Below, piece after piece: positions 1-8,450 of a stretch of 64,000 nt of DNA. The notes under the pieces are model-generated. The model was not told where the DNA came from and made no database searches. It saw nothing but the letters and a program-made list of their open reading frames with translations. Position 1 is the first letter of the stretch. Every line of letters starts with the position of its first letter. Source of the stretch: Planctomycetota bacterium (lineage in GTDB: Bacteria > Planctomycetota > UBA11346); contig BJHQ01000010.1 of NCBI GenBank assembly GCA_014193115.1, positions 1 to 64,000 of the forward strand, in the 5' to 3' direction. A program made the position numbers and the translations under genes.

Positions 1-83
1 TGACCGCAGAGCGGCAATCAGGCCACCAGCAAGCGCTCGGTCCCAGCACCACCCGGGTGCCTCCTTCCAGCTGGCACGGTCGC

Positions 84-113
84 ATTATATCGACACCCTG
101 TCACCCTGTCCAA
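84..113 (-). promoter_or_regulatory. Possible sigma-70 promoter reading out of the left edge
   Basis: On the minus strand there is a perfect TATAAT (84-89) with TTGGAC (108-113) 18 bases upstream. It lies beyond the stop of the first gene and points toward base 1. What it drives is mostly outside the window. The transcribed stretch (about 1-77) has no convincing reading frame, so a non-coding RNA is possible. The -35 element matches the consensus poorly. Confidence 0.3.
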
Positions 114-118
114 ACAAC

Positions 119-796
119 CTAATTCGGGTGTCCACTTTTCGGGGGGAAGATCATGGACAGGCTGACCAGCCACTGCGGCTGGCCGGGCCACCAGGCAAAC
201 GGATTCTGGCGGAGAACGACTTTTTTAGAGCTTATAGTATGATTGAAGCTTGAGGACCTTGGAAGAGTTGTTTTCAACTCTACGGGAATAACAATGTTCA
301 GGCCTTCGTAGGTCCGTTCGATCATCTTGTATTCCGATTCCGTAAGCCTAAAATCATACAAGATGTCAATTTTTGTTTGAGATTTTTCGAAGGAGCATCT
401 GATCTCCGCAGCGGTCGGGCGATCCACCGTGATCGATCCGATCCTCACGACGGTGGATCCACCAGAACGTTTGCCCAGTTCTCGGAAGGCCCTCAATTCT
501 TGCAGTGCTCTGTATCGTTCTGATTTCGGAGAATAGATTATCGCAGGGTTATCCAATTTCGGGGAATACATTATCGTAGGGTTCTTGATCTCCCCCAGTA
601 GTTTCTCATCTTTCTCTGGGAAGATAGATTCATCAAGGAAGGCTTCCAGCTCTTTTGAATTGGCAACTGCCCAAGCCAACGCCTCTGGCAGGTCATCCTC
701 AGGAAACGACATCGCACGCTGCGCCGAAATGCCTGCCAGAATCACCACCGGTATCAGGACCAAACCGATCGTCCACCAGATCCGGGCAGCGCGCAT
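119..796 (-). CDS. Small membrane-anchored protein, tandem paralogue A
   Basis: A 225-aa protein of unknown function. It starts with a short basic stretch (MRAARIWW) followed by one hydrophobic helix (about residues 8-25), which suggests a membrane anchor or uncleaved signal with the rest outside the membrane. Near the C-terminus it has the motif RQNPFAWWPGQPQW, shared with the next two genes. The ATG at 796 is preferred over a TTG 18 bases upstream because the paralogue at 1450 starts at the same ATG with an AGGGTGG-type ribosome site in the same position. Base composition is visibly lower in GC than most of the window. It is the most diverged copy in its middle section and the C-terminal end extends past the shared motif. 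No known domain was recognised. Confidence 0.7.
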   Translation of the reverse strand: MRAARIWWTIGLVLIPVVILAGISAQRAMSFPEDDLPEALAWAVANSKELEAFLDESIFPEKDEKLLGEIKNPTIMYSPKLDNPAIIYSPKSERYRALQELRAFRELGKRSGGSTVVRIGSITVDRPTAAEIRCSFEKSQTKIDILYDFRLTESEYKMIERTYEGLNIVIPVELKTTLPRSSSFNHTISSKKVVLRQNPFAWWPGQPQWLVSLSMIFPPKSGHPN

Positions 797-850
797 GCCA
801 CCCTGTACGAGCAAACCGCCCGGCTGTTCACAACCACCTTTGGGATTGGC

Positions 851-1450
851 TCAAATCTCTTCGATTAAGTACCACCGCGGCTGGCCGGGCCACCAGGCAA
901 ACGGATTCTGGCGAAAAACCAGATAGCAGGAATTAGGGGGGGCGATGGGTAAGAAGATCATTGTTATGCATCCAGATGGCTCTGGCCTCGGATCAAAGGG
1001 AATGAGTTCATCAGGGATTGAAATTCCGAGATTAATCGGGTCGGTATTGCGTTTCTTCTCAGTCAGTTCATCAAATAATTCTTCACGAATCTTGCATGAC
1101 AAAATGATGCGACCAGGTGTTTTGGCGTCCACGACAAGGGACCCGACCCGAGCGATTTTCTTCTTATCCGTCCATTTCGCTGCTGCTGACAAGACCACCG
1201 AGGGATCAGACTCATCATAAATGGAGATTTTTGGCCCCCGGACTTTCCCCAACAACTTGGCGTTGACCTTTGAGAATGCAGTTCCATCAAGGAAGGAGTG
1301 CAACTCCTTTGAGCTTGCAACTGCCCAAGCCAACGCCTCTGGCAGGTCTTCCTCAGGAAACGACATCGCACGTTGGGCAGTTATCCCGGCCAACATCACC
1401 ACCGGCGACAGGGCGATGACGATCGTCCACCAGATCCGTGCAGTGCGCAT
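851..1450 (-). CDS. Small membrane-anchored protein, tandem paralogue B
   Basis: A 199-aa paralogue of the preceding gene with the same architecture: MRTARIWW start, one N-terminal hydrophobic helix, the motif AMSFPEEDLPEALAWAVA just after it, a variable middle, and RQNPFAWWPGQPRW close to the C-terminus. The 5' flank (the roughly 40 bases before the ATG) is nearly the same as that of paralogue A, so the duplication included the leader. The three copies run in the same direction with short gaps. Function is unknown. The conserved ends and variable middle suggest a surface or periplasmic protein whose middle is free to change, which is inference. Confidence 0.7.
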   Translation of the reverse strand: MRTARIWWTIVIALSPVVMLAGITAQRAMSFPEEDLPEALAWAVASSKELHSFLDGTAFSKVNAKLLGKVRGPKISIYDESDPSVVLSAAAKWTDKKKIARVGSLVVDAKTPGRIILSCKIREELFDELTEKKRNTDPINLGISIPDELIPFDPRPEPSGCITMIFLPIAPPNSCYLVFRQNPFAWWPGQPRWYLIEEI

Positions 1451-1516
1451 GCCACCCTGTACGAGCGAGCCGCCCGGCTGTTCACGGCAGCCATGGGGTT
1501 CGCATCCCGTGGCTGT

Positions 1517-2038
1517 TCACATCTGGATCTCATCGAATAGACACCACCGCGTTTGACCAGGCCACCAGGCGAACGGGTTCTGTCTGAGCTGTACGCTGCG
1601 ATATCGACCGTTCCCGCAGAATCCGACCTTACCCGGATTGCTCAATATTTTCCGATCTTTTTCCAAAGTGATCTGGATCACGCCCGCCCGGGGCCGATCG
1701 ACTGCGATCGTACCCAGATAGGCATAGCGCAGGCCGCCATCGCCCGAACGCCTGGTCGCACGCCAATCCGCCGCATCTTCGATCGATCGAGCCCGATCCT
1801 CGGGCTTGGCCAGCCAGAACTTCGGCCCGTGGATCTTCTCCAGGATCTCAGCCGATTCGATCGGGAAAACCACGCCTTCGAGACATTCCTGACGATTTCC
1901 GCTGCTGAGGTACCAGGCGAACGCATCGGGCACGTCGGCGTCCGGGAACGACACCAGCCGCTGGGCCGATATCCCGGCCAGAATCACCACCGGGATCAGG
2001 ACGAGGCCGACCGTCCACCAGATTCGGGCAGAGCGCAT
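1517..2038 (-). CDS. Small membrane-anchored protein, tandem paralogue C
   Basis: A 173-aa third member of the tandem family. It begins MRSARIWWTVGLVL, which leads into a single hydrophobic helix, then has SFPDADVPDAFAWYL where the others have SFPEDDLPEALAWAV. It ends RQNPFAWWPGQTRW plus a short tail. It is first in transcription order. Its upstream region is unlike that of the other two copies, so A and B are the most recent duplication. Function is unknown; no catalytic motif is visible. Confidence 0.7.
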   Translation of the reverse strand: MRSARIWWTVGLVLIPVVILAGISAQRLVSFPDADVPDAFAWYLSSGNRQECLEGVVFPIESAEILEKIHGPKFWLAKPEDRARSIEDAADWRATRRSGDGGLRYAYLGTIAVDRPRAGVIQITLEKDRKILSNPGKVGFCGNGRYRSVQLRQNPFAWWPGQTRWCLFDEIQM

Positions 2039-2107
2039 ACGAGGATAACGTGCGAACTGTCTGGACGTTCACGGCCAGTAGCGCATGACCGTCAACCGAT
2101 ACGCTGC

Positions 2108-3205
2108 CTAGCGATTGAACAAGAAATGCATCACGTCGCCATCGGCGACAACGTAATCTTTACCTTCAGCGCGCAGTTTTCCAGCTTCACGACAGCCCTT
2201 CTCGCCTTTGTTGGCGACGAAATCGGCATACGCAGCGACCTCGGCGCGGATGAAGCCCTTTTCGAAGTCGGTGTGGATCACCCCGGCGGCGCGGGGCGCC
2301 TTCCATCCCTTCTGGATTTGCCAGGCCCGGACCTCTTTTTCGCCGGCAGTGAAATACGTCTGCAAGCCAAGCAGACCGTAGCCGGCCTTGACCAGGGTAT
2401 CGACGCCGGGTTCGGCGATGCCGAGGTCGGCCATGAACGCCTCACGCTCGTCCGCCGCCAACCCGACCAGCTCAGATTCGATCTTGCCGCTGATCAGGAT
2501 GGTGGTGGCGCCGACCGTGGCGGCGTGCTTTTGGACCGCCTGGGAATGCTGGTTGCCCTTGGCTTTGATGTCGGTGTCGGCGATGTTGCATACGAACAGC
2601 ATCGCCTTGGCGGTGATCAGGTGCAGATCGGCGATGTGGCGCTTGGCTTCGTCGTTCAGATCGAGGGCGCGCACCGGCTTCATCGCGGCGAAGCCCGCCA
2701 GGCATTGCTCGAACACCGGAACCCGGGAGGCAGCGTCCTTGTCATGGGCGGCACGTTTTTTGGATTTGTCGAGGGCCTGACGGACGGTCTCCTCATCCTT
2801 GAGCATCAATTCCAGGTCGATGATTTCGATGTCGCGCACCGGATCGACGCTGCCGTCGACGTGGACCACGTCCGGATCGTCGAAGCAGCGCACGACATGC
2901 AGGACCGCGTCCACGGTCTTGATCGCCGACAGGAATTCATTGCCTTTTCCTTCACCTTTGCTGGCGCCTTTGACCAGACCGGCGATATCGACGATCTCCA
3001 TCTGGGTCGGGATCACCCGCAGGGTTTTGACGATGTCCTGGAGCACCGCCAAGCGTTTGTCCGGCACCGCCACCATGCCGCTATTGGGCTCGATGGTGCA
3101 GAATGGGTAGTTGGCGGCCTCAGCCGACTGGGTCTGGGTCAGGGCATTGAAGATCGTGGACTTGCCGACGTTGGGCAGACCGACGATACCGCAGTTGAAA
3201 GCCAT
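2108..3205 (-). CDS. ychF: Ribosome-binding ATPase YchF (Obg family)
   Basis: A 365-aa protein, the usual YchF length. It opens with the P-loop GLPNVGKS (residues 9-16), has the family's G2 region (NYPFCTIEPN) and a G3 stretch DIAGLVKGASKGEGKGNEFL. The C-terminal third carries the TGS domain, with FTAGEKEVRAW and the closing DVMHFLFNR. YchF proteins are cytoplasmic P-loop ATPases that bind the ribosome and are linked to redox and stress control. A GGAG ribosome site lies about 9 bases before the ATG. It follows an AraC-type regulator on the same strand with a gap of about 20 bases, so the two could be cotranscribed, though a functional link is not expected. Confidence 0.96.
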   Translation of the reverse strand: MAFNCGIVGLPNVGKSTIFNALTQTQSAEAANYPFCTIEPNSGMVAVPDKRLAVLQDIVKTLRVIPTQMEIVDIAGLVKGASKGEGKGNEFLSAIKTVDAVLHVVRCFDDPDVVHVDGSVDPVRDIEIIDLELMLKDEETVRQALDKSKKRAAHDKDAASRVPVFEQCLAGFAAMKPVRALDLNDEAKRHIADLHLITAKAMLFVCNIADTDIKAKGNQHSQAVQKHAATVGATTILISGKIESELVGLAADEREAFMADLGIAEPGVDTLVKAGYGLLGLQTYFTAGEKEVRAWQIQKGWKAPRAAGVIHTDFEKGFIRAEVAAYADFVANKGEKGCREAGKLRAEGKDYVVADGDVMHFLFNR

Positions 3206-3226
3206 GCGCGCTCCGGGGGCGGCAGC

Positions 3227-4129
3227 CTAGGTCCGAGGGAATCCCGGCAAGCCGGGGTCGCTGGCCGAACCCGCATCCGGTTCGGGACCGCGGCCCGGCG
3301 GCAGTTGGGCCGGGCCTGACCGGTTCCGCCAAGCGCTCGGGGTGCGTCCGCTGAACCGCCGAAACCGCTTGGAAAAATAGAAGGGATCGGAGAACCCGAC
3401 AGCGCTGGCCACCGCCGCCACGGTGTGGTCGGTGGCGTCGAGCAGCTGGCAGGCCCAGCGCAATTGGTGGCGCTCGCGCCAGACCCCCGGACTGACTCCG
3501 ACCACTGCGGTGAAGCGATGGGCCAGCCGGGACGGCGACAGACCGACCGATCGCGCCAACGAGGCCAAATCGGGTGGATCAGCCAAATCCGCCAGAATCC
3601 GCTCGCAGACTTGGCGGACCAATGGGTCGCGGTTGATCGGTTCGGGTCCGCCGCCGGCGACAGCGCACCACAGCAGGGCGCGCTCCACCGCGTTCAGGGC
3701 CAGCCGTTGATCGTACGGCGACCCTGAACGGGACCAGCGCTCGGCCTCGTCGATGGCGACCACCGCCCGGCCGAGCAGCTCCTGATCGGCGATGTGGCGC
3801 CGGAGCAAACCGGGAGCGGCCTCGGGCCAATCGACCAGGTCCAGGCAGTGCCCTGGGATCAGCAGATGCGCCCAGGCCAATTCCCAGCGGCCAACCGCCG
3901 GATCGGTCCCATAATCATGGGCCGTCCCAGGCCGGATGGCGATGGCATCGCCCGGCTCCGACCTGACTCCAGACAGCAATCCTGCGCCAGATACCGTGAT
4001 GATCAGCAGCCAATCGTCGGTTCCGTGAGCACGTTTGGTGGCGTAGTCGGCGCCATTATCGAAATGCCCGGCATGCACCAGACCGCCCGGGGTGAGGATG
4101 GTCTGGCGACTGAAAGGCTGCCGCGGCAT
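3227..4129 (-). CDS. AraC-family transcriptional regulator (1)
   Basis: A 300-aa cytoplasmic regulator. The N-terminal half looks like an AraC-type cupin sensor (MPRQPFSRQTIL, then GGLVHAGHFDNG and a DYGTDP segment). The C-terminal 100 residues hold two helix-turn-helix motifs: LASLARSVGLSPSRLAHRF and VAAVASAVGFSDPFYFSKRF. The ATG at 4129 is chosen over upstream starts because it fits the beginning of the cupin domain and leaves about 70 bases before the divergent dioxygenase gene. The divergent arrangement suggests it controls that gene; the ligand is unknown. It also sits directly upstream of ychF. Confidence 0.9.
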   Translation of the reverse strand: MPRQPFSRQTILTPGGLVHAGHFDNGADYATKRAHGTDDWLLIITVSGAGLLSGVRSEPGDAIAIRPGTAHDYGTDPAVGRWELAWAHLLIPGHCLDLVDWPEAAPGLLRRHIADQELLGRAVVAIDEAERWSRSGSPYDQRLALNAVERALLWCAVAGGGPEPINRDPLVRQVCERILADLADPPDLASLARSVGLSPSRLAHRFTAVVGVSPGVWRERHQLRWACQLLDATDHTVAAVASAVGFSDPFYFSKRFRRFSGRTPSAWRNRSGPAQLPPGRGPEPDAGSASDPGLPGFPRT

Positions 4130-4200
4130 AGCAGAATCATCCAGGTGGTTGACCGTTGGCAACATGGCCATCCGAGTTCCCTATCTGCACCATCACCGTC

Positions 4201-5046
4201 ATGATAAGCCAGCTCCAACCGCTCCCCTCGCCTCGCGTCCTGACCGCTGCTGAACTGGCGGCCTATCATCGTGACGGTTTCCACATCGCCCGCGGGGTGA
4301 TGCCGGCCGCCGAGGCGGTCGCGATGCGCGAGCTGTACACCAAGGTCTCTGCCAACGGACCAGTCGTCGGACTGTCGACGGCTCCGAAAACCCTGGTCGA
4401 CAACGATCCCCTCGCCCAGTACCCGCGGATGATGCATCCCCACATCCATCCCGAATATCCCGAGGTTTGCGCCTATGCCCGGCGCTGGCTGCTCGACGCC
4501 AGGATCGGAGCGATCCTCGCCGACCTGATCGGCGAGCCGGCGGTGGCCGCGCAAAGCATGTTCTATTTCAAACCGCCCGGAGCCCGCGGCCAGGATTTCC
4601 ATCAGGATAATTTCTACCTGAAGGTCCGTCCGACCACCTGCATCGCCGCCTGGATCGCCCTCGACCGCACCGACCGCAGCAACGGCGGTCTGTCGGTAGC
4701 CCGCGGGTCCCATGTGCTGCCGACGCTGTGCCCCAGCCAGGCCGACCATTCCAAATATTTCGCCAACGAGCACGTCGACATCCCACCTGGCCACGAGGTC
4801 ATCGACCCGGTGCTGGAACCGGGAGACGCCCTATTCTTCAATGGTCAGGTGATCCACGGCTCCGAAAGTAACAGCAGCGACCGGTTCCGACGCTCGTTCA
4901 TCTGCCATTACCTGCCGAAATCCTCCACGGCCATCCATAAGTGGTACTTGCCGGCCGTGGTCGACTTCGCCGGCAATCCGGTCAGCTTCGCCGACGAGCC
5001 CGGTGGCGGTCCGTGCGGCGATGATGGGAACCGGCAGCCGCACTGA
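4201..5046 (+). CDS. Phytanoyl-CoA dioxygenase (PhyH) family protein
   Basis: A 281-aa Fe(II)/2-oxoglutarate-dependent oxygenase of the PhyH family. The iron-binding HxD is visible in DFHQDNFYLK, the distal His in FFNGQVIHGSESN, and the 2-oxoglutarate-binding Arg shortly after it (RFRRSF). The N-terminal AAYHRDGFHIARGVM is typical of the family, where a proline-less helix precedes the jelly roll. The ATG at 4201 is preferred to a TTG at 4156. The substrate cannot be told from sequence. It diverges from an AraC regulator and is followed by a second AraC gene, a pattern common in PVC catabolic loci. Confidence 0.9.
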   Translation: MISQLQPLPSPRVLTAAELAAYHRDGFHIARGVMPAAEAVAMRELYTKVSANGPVVGLSTAPKTLVDNDPLAQYPRMMHPHIHPEYPEVCAYARRWLLDARIGAILADLIGEPAVAAQSMFYFKPPGARGQDFHQDNFYLKVRPTTCIAAWIALDRTDRSNGGLSVARGSHVLPTLCPSQADHSKYFANEHVDIPPGHEVIDPVLEPGDALFFNGQVIHGSESNSSDRFRRSFICHYLPKSSTAIHKWYLPAVVDFAGNPVSFADEPGGGPCGDDGNRQPH

Positions 5047-5195
5047 TCGGCGACTGGTGGCCGACCAGGCGGCCAGCGCGCCCGATGAATCCCTCCGAAG
5101 ACCGGCAGGCCACATCGGCTTCGCACCATCGCCCTCGCCAACGCGTGGTCCTCAACACCGTAGGGATTCAATCCCTGGTCGAGTGATCCAAGCGC

Positions 5196-6032
5196 ATGGC
5201 TGATCCAGTCCTGACCGCACCGAACCTGAAACGTGGTTGGTCCCGGATCAATTGGCGGCGTTATGGCGGACGGCTGGGAAAGGAACCGCGCCAGGACTGG
5301 ACCCCGTGGCAGCGCCGGCCTGGAGTCGTCCTCAATGCCGTTCGACAAGGCAGGTTCACCGCCGAGTTGGCCAGCGGCCCGATCGTGACCGCCGGCCCGG
5401 ACGAGGTGCTGGTGGTCGCGCATTCCGCCCTGCACCGCGTGCGCAGCCAGGATTGCCGCATCGACTACACCATCGTCCATTTCAAGGCTGGCCCAGTCGT
5501 CGACCCGATGGCCGAGCGGTCGATTCCGTTCGTGTGGTCCGGACCGGTCGGGAGGCACCTCGGGACGGTGGTGCGGCGGCTCGAAACCGCTTGGACCACC
5601 ATGGAGCGCGATCTGGTCCGTCGGGCGATCGCCCGCGAACGGGCAGCGATGGATCTGCTGTCGGCGCTGCTCGACCACAGCACACCCGCTGAAATCCCAG
5701 CCCCCTCCCCCGACATCCATCCAGGCATGGAAGCGGTGTTCGAGATCATCGATCGCCAGCTGAGCGAACCGCTCAGCCGGGCCGTGCTCGCTCGCACCGC
5801 TGGACTGTCGATCGAGCGTTTCGCAGCGGTCTTCCGAGCCGCCACGGGTGAATCGCCCATGGCCTTCATCGAACGCGAACGCATGGAACGCGCCCTCACA
5901 CTGCTGACGGCCGGCGGGCTGGCGATCGCTGAGGTGGCACGTCAGGTCGGCTTCGCCGATCCCTTCCATTTCAGCCGACGATTCCGCAAGCATTTCGGCG
6001 TTCCGCCAAGCGCCTCGGCAAGGGACGCCTGA
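5196..6032 (+). CDS. AraC-family transcriptional regulator (2)
   Basis: A 278-aa regulator. The N-terminal part is a cupin-like sensor (PGVVLNAVRQGRF, then VTAGPDEVLVV). The last 100 residues form the AraC DNA-binding domain with LARTAGLSIERFAAVFR as the first helix-turn-helix and IAEVARQVGFADPFHFSRRF as the second. It lies between the dioxygenase gene and a DUF1592 gene on the same strand, 78 bases before the latter, and is the likely controller of the DUF1592/DUF1552 pair. The effector is unknown. Confidence 0.9.
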   Translation: MADPVLTAPNLKRGWSRINWRRYGGRLGKEPRQDWTPWQRRPGVVLNAVRQGRFTAELASGPIVTAGPDEVLVVAHSALHRVRSQDCRIDYTIVHFKAGPVVDPMAERSIPFVWSGPVGRHLGTVVRRLETAWTTMERDLVRRAIARERAAMDLLSALLDHSTPAEIPAPSPDIHPGMEAVFEIIDRQLSEPLSRAVLARTAGLSIERFAAVFRAATGESPMAFIERERMERALTLLTAGGLAIAEVARQVGFADPFHFSRRFRKHFGVPPSASARDA

Positions 6033-6064
6033 GCCTGCCTACAATCGTTTCATCCAGGTTGGCG

Positions 6065-6078
6065 ATGGTCCGGACCAT
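6065..6078. promoter_or_regulatory. 14-bp perfect palindrome, candidate operator
   Basis: ATGGTCCGGACCAT is a perfect 14-base palindrome, centred about 40 bases upstream of the DUF1592 start at 6111 and just after the AraC gene. Its position fits an operator. AraC proteins usually bind direct repeats, so a dimeric repressor is an equal possibility. Confidence 0.3.
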
Positions 6079-6110
6079 GGCGACGGCACGCCTTCGGATA
6101 GACTGGGACG

Positions 6111-8438
6111 ATGCTTGCCTGCCCGAGCCTGCCGCTTTCCTTGCTGATCGTGGTGCTGGCGTCGCTTGGCGTGGCGCTGGCTGGCGATCCACCGGCCAAT
6201 GATGCTGTTTTCATCGACCAGCATCTCAAACCGTTCATCCAAAACCATTGCATCTCATGCCATGGAGGAACCAAGGCAAAAGGCGACGCGCGGTTCGATG
6301 CGACCCTGACGGCCAGTTCGATCGGGCAACAGCGGGCGCTGTGGCAGCGGGCGTACTTCCAGCTTCAGGACGGGACGATGCCTCCGTCGGACCGTCCTCA
6401 GCCCGAACCGGCCCAACGCCAGGCGATCGTCGAGGGCCTGCATCGCCTGCTGGCGACCTGCGGATCTGGTGAGGCGCGGCCGCCGGGCCGGGTGACCCTG
6501 CGCCGGCTCAATCGCAGCCAGTACCGCAACACCGTGCAGGATCTGCTGCGGATCGACCTCGATCCCACCGGGCTTTTGCCCGCCGATCAGGTCGGCTACG
6601 GCTTCGATCATATCGGTGACGTGCTGACTGTGCCGCCGGCGTTGCTGGGAACCTACCTGAGCATGGCTCGGGATCTGGCCGCTGCCGCCATCGTCGCCGG
6701 TCCCGATGAGGTCGCCCCGGTCGTCGCCCGGCTGGAATGGCCCGCGAATCGCCACTTCGGCAAGGGCATGAAGCGCTATTCCGGCGATTACCTGAGCAAA
6801 CCCCTGCCATTCACCTGCGAAGTCCCGGACGACGACGAGTACCTGCTGAAGATCCAGCTGCTCACCGAACGCAGCGGCGACAAGCCGCTGCTGCTGCGCA
6901 TCGATCTCGGAGACAAGGAAATCGCCCGTCTGCCGGTGGAGGCCACCTCCTTCACCTGGTTCCGCCAGCGAATCCGCCTGGCGGCCGGCCCCAATGCGCT
7001 GTCGTTCCGCAGAGAGCTTGCCGAGGGCACCGATCCCAAGACCAATCCGGCGATTTTGATCGAACGGGTGCTGGTGACCCGGCCTTCGGCGGTCCTGCCC
7101 GAGCATTATCCCGAGGCGCACCGCCGGATCATGATCGCCGAGCCTTCCGCCAAGCTGCCGGCCCGAGAGGCCGCCAAGCGCATCCTGAGGCCGTTGGCGA
7201 CCCGGGCGTACCGTCGCGCTGCGGATGACGCCCAGGTCGAGGGATTGCTGAAAGTCTTCGATGCCGCGACCACCGCCGGCGGCAGCTTCCCGATCGCCAT
7301 CCGCTCGGCGGTGATGGCGATGCTGTGTTCGCCCCGGTTCCTCTTCCTGATCGAACAGGATCCTGCCAAGGGCAAGCCGGATCGTCAGATCGATGAACCT
7401 GAACTGGCGGTGCGGTTGTCGTATTTCCTGTGGAATTCCATGCCCGATGAGCCGCTACTGGACCTGGCGACCGCCGGGAAGCTGCGCGCAGGCCTGGCCG
7501 GCGAGATCGCCCGGATGCTCGCCGACCAGCGTTTCGTCGCCGCGTGCGAACGTTTCACCTCGCAGTGGCTGTCCCTGGAAACCCTCGAAAGCTTCCGTCC
7601 TGACGCGAATCTCCCTGAATTCAAAGGCTATGGCGAGCTGTTGCGCCGGGCGATGGTGCGCGAGCCGGCGCTGCTGCTGGCGGCGATCCTGCGCGAAGAC
7701 CGGCCGCTGACCGAACTGATCTCCAGCACGTTCACCCATGTCGATGCGCAATTGGCGAATTTCTATGGGGTCCCTGTGCAAAAACTGTCGGCAGAGGCGC
7801 AAGAGCAGCTGAAAACCGGCGCCTTCGTCCGGATCGACGCTCCGCCCAACCGGACTTCCGGCCTGCTCAGCCAGCTCGCCGTGCTCACCGCCACGTCGTA
7901 CCCGACCCGCACCTCGCCGGTGATCCGTGGCGCATGGATCCTGGAGAATCTGCTCGGTGCGCCGGCGCCGCCCCCGCCACCCAACATTCCGGACCTGGTC
8001 GCCAGCACCGACGGCAAGCCGCTCAACCTCCGCGCCCAATTGGGAAAACACCGTGCGAACGCTGCCTGCGCCATCTGCCATGACCGGATCGATCCCCTCG
8101 GATTCGCCCTCGAAGGCTTCGGACCGATGGGCGGCATCCGGGACAAGTACGGGGATAACAGCAAGATCGACACCACCGGGGTGATGCCAGGCGGAGAAAA
8201 GCTGGAAGGCGTCGATGGACTCAGGAAATTCCTGCTTGGTCCCAAGCGTGACGCCTTCATCCGCAACCTGGCCCGCAACCTGCTCACCTTCGCCATCGCC
8301 CGACCGGTGGAGGACGCCGACGCCTGCACGGTCAACGACCTGGTGGCGGCGGTCGCCGCTGATGGCGGAAAATCCCAGGCGCTGATCCGGGCGATCATCG
8401 CCAGTCCTGCCTTCCAACGCCGCCAAGCCACCAAGTGA
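6111..8438 (+). CDS. DUF1592 domain-containing protein with cytochrome-like PSCyt motif
   Basis: A 775-aa exported protein. A signal peptide (about residues 1-25, ending ALAG) is followed by a c-type cytochrome-like motif CISCH near residue 47. Then come regions matching the planctomycete set DUF1587 (RLNRSQYRNTVQDLL), DUF1595, DUF1592 (VRLSYFLWNSMPDEPLLDLA), DUF1588 (TRTSPVIRGAWILENLLG plus CAICHDRIDPLGFALE) and DUF1585 at the end. The second CxxCH (CAICH) may bind another heme. These proteins are encoded in many PVC genomes beside DUF1552 genes; their biochemical role is not established, though periplasmic electron transfer linked to polymer oxidation has been suggested. It is followed after 12 bases by its usual DUF1552 partner. 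Confidence 0.92.
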   Translation: MLACPSLPLSLLIVVLASLGVALAGDPPANDAVFIDQHLKPFIQNHCISCHGGTKAKGDARFDATLTASSIGQQRALWQRAYFQLQDGTMPPSDRPQPEPAQRQAIVEGLHRLLATCGSGEARPPGRVTLRRLNRSQYRNTVQDLLRIDLDPTGLLPADQVGYGFDHIGDVLTVPPALLGTYLSMARDLAAAAIVAGPDEVAPVVARLEWPANRHFGKGMKRYSGDYLSKPLPFTCEVPDDDEYLLKIQLLTERSGDKPLLLRIDLGDKEIARLPVEATSFTWFRQRIRLAAGPNALSFRRELAEGTDPKTNPAILIERVLVTRPSAVLPEHYPEAHRRIMIAEPSAKLPAREAAKRILRPLATRAYRRAADDAQVEGLLKVFDAATTAGGSFPIAIRSAVMAMLCSPRFLFLIEQDPAKGKPDRQIDEPELAVRLSYFLWNSMPDEPLLDLATAGKLRAGLAGEIARMLADQRFVAACERFTSQWLSLETLESFRPDANLPEFKGYGELLRRAMVREPALLLAAILREDRPLTELISSTFTHVDAQLANFYGVPVQKLSAEAQEQLKTGAFVRIDAPPNRTSGLLSQLAVLTATSYPTRTSPVIRGAWILENLLGAPAPPPPPNIPDLVASTDGKPLNLRAQLGKHRANAACAICHDRIDPLGFALEGFGPMGGIRDKYGDNSKIDTTGVMPGGEKLEGVDGLRKFLLGPKRDAFIRNLARNLLTFAIARPVEDADACTVNDLVAAVAADGGKSQALIRAIIASPAFQRRQATK

Positions 8439-8450
8439 CCGGAACCCGCC

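Noticed and set aside
1553..3319. 588-aa plus-strand open frame
   Set aside because: It is the antisense of ychF, which is certain from its P-loop and TGS domain; the frame is open because of high GC.
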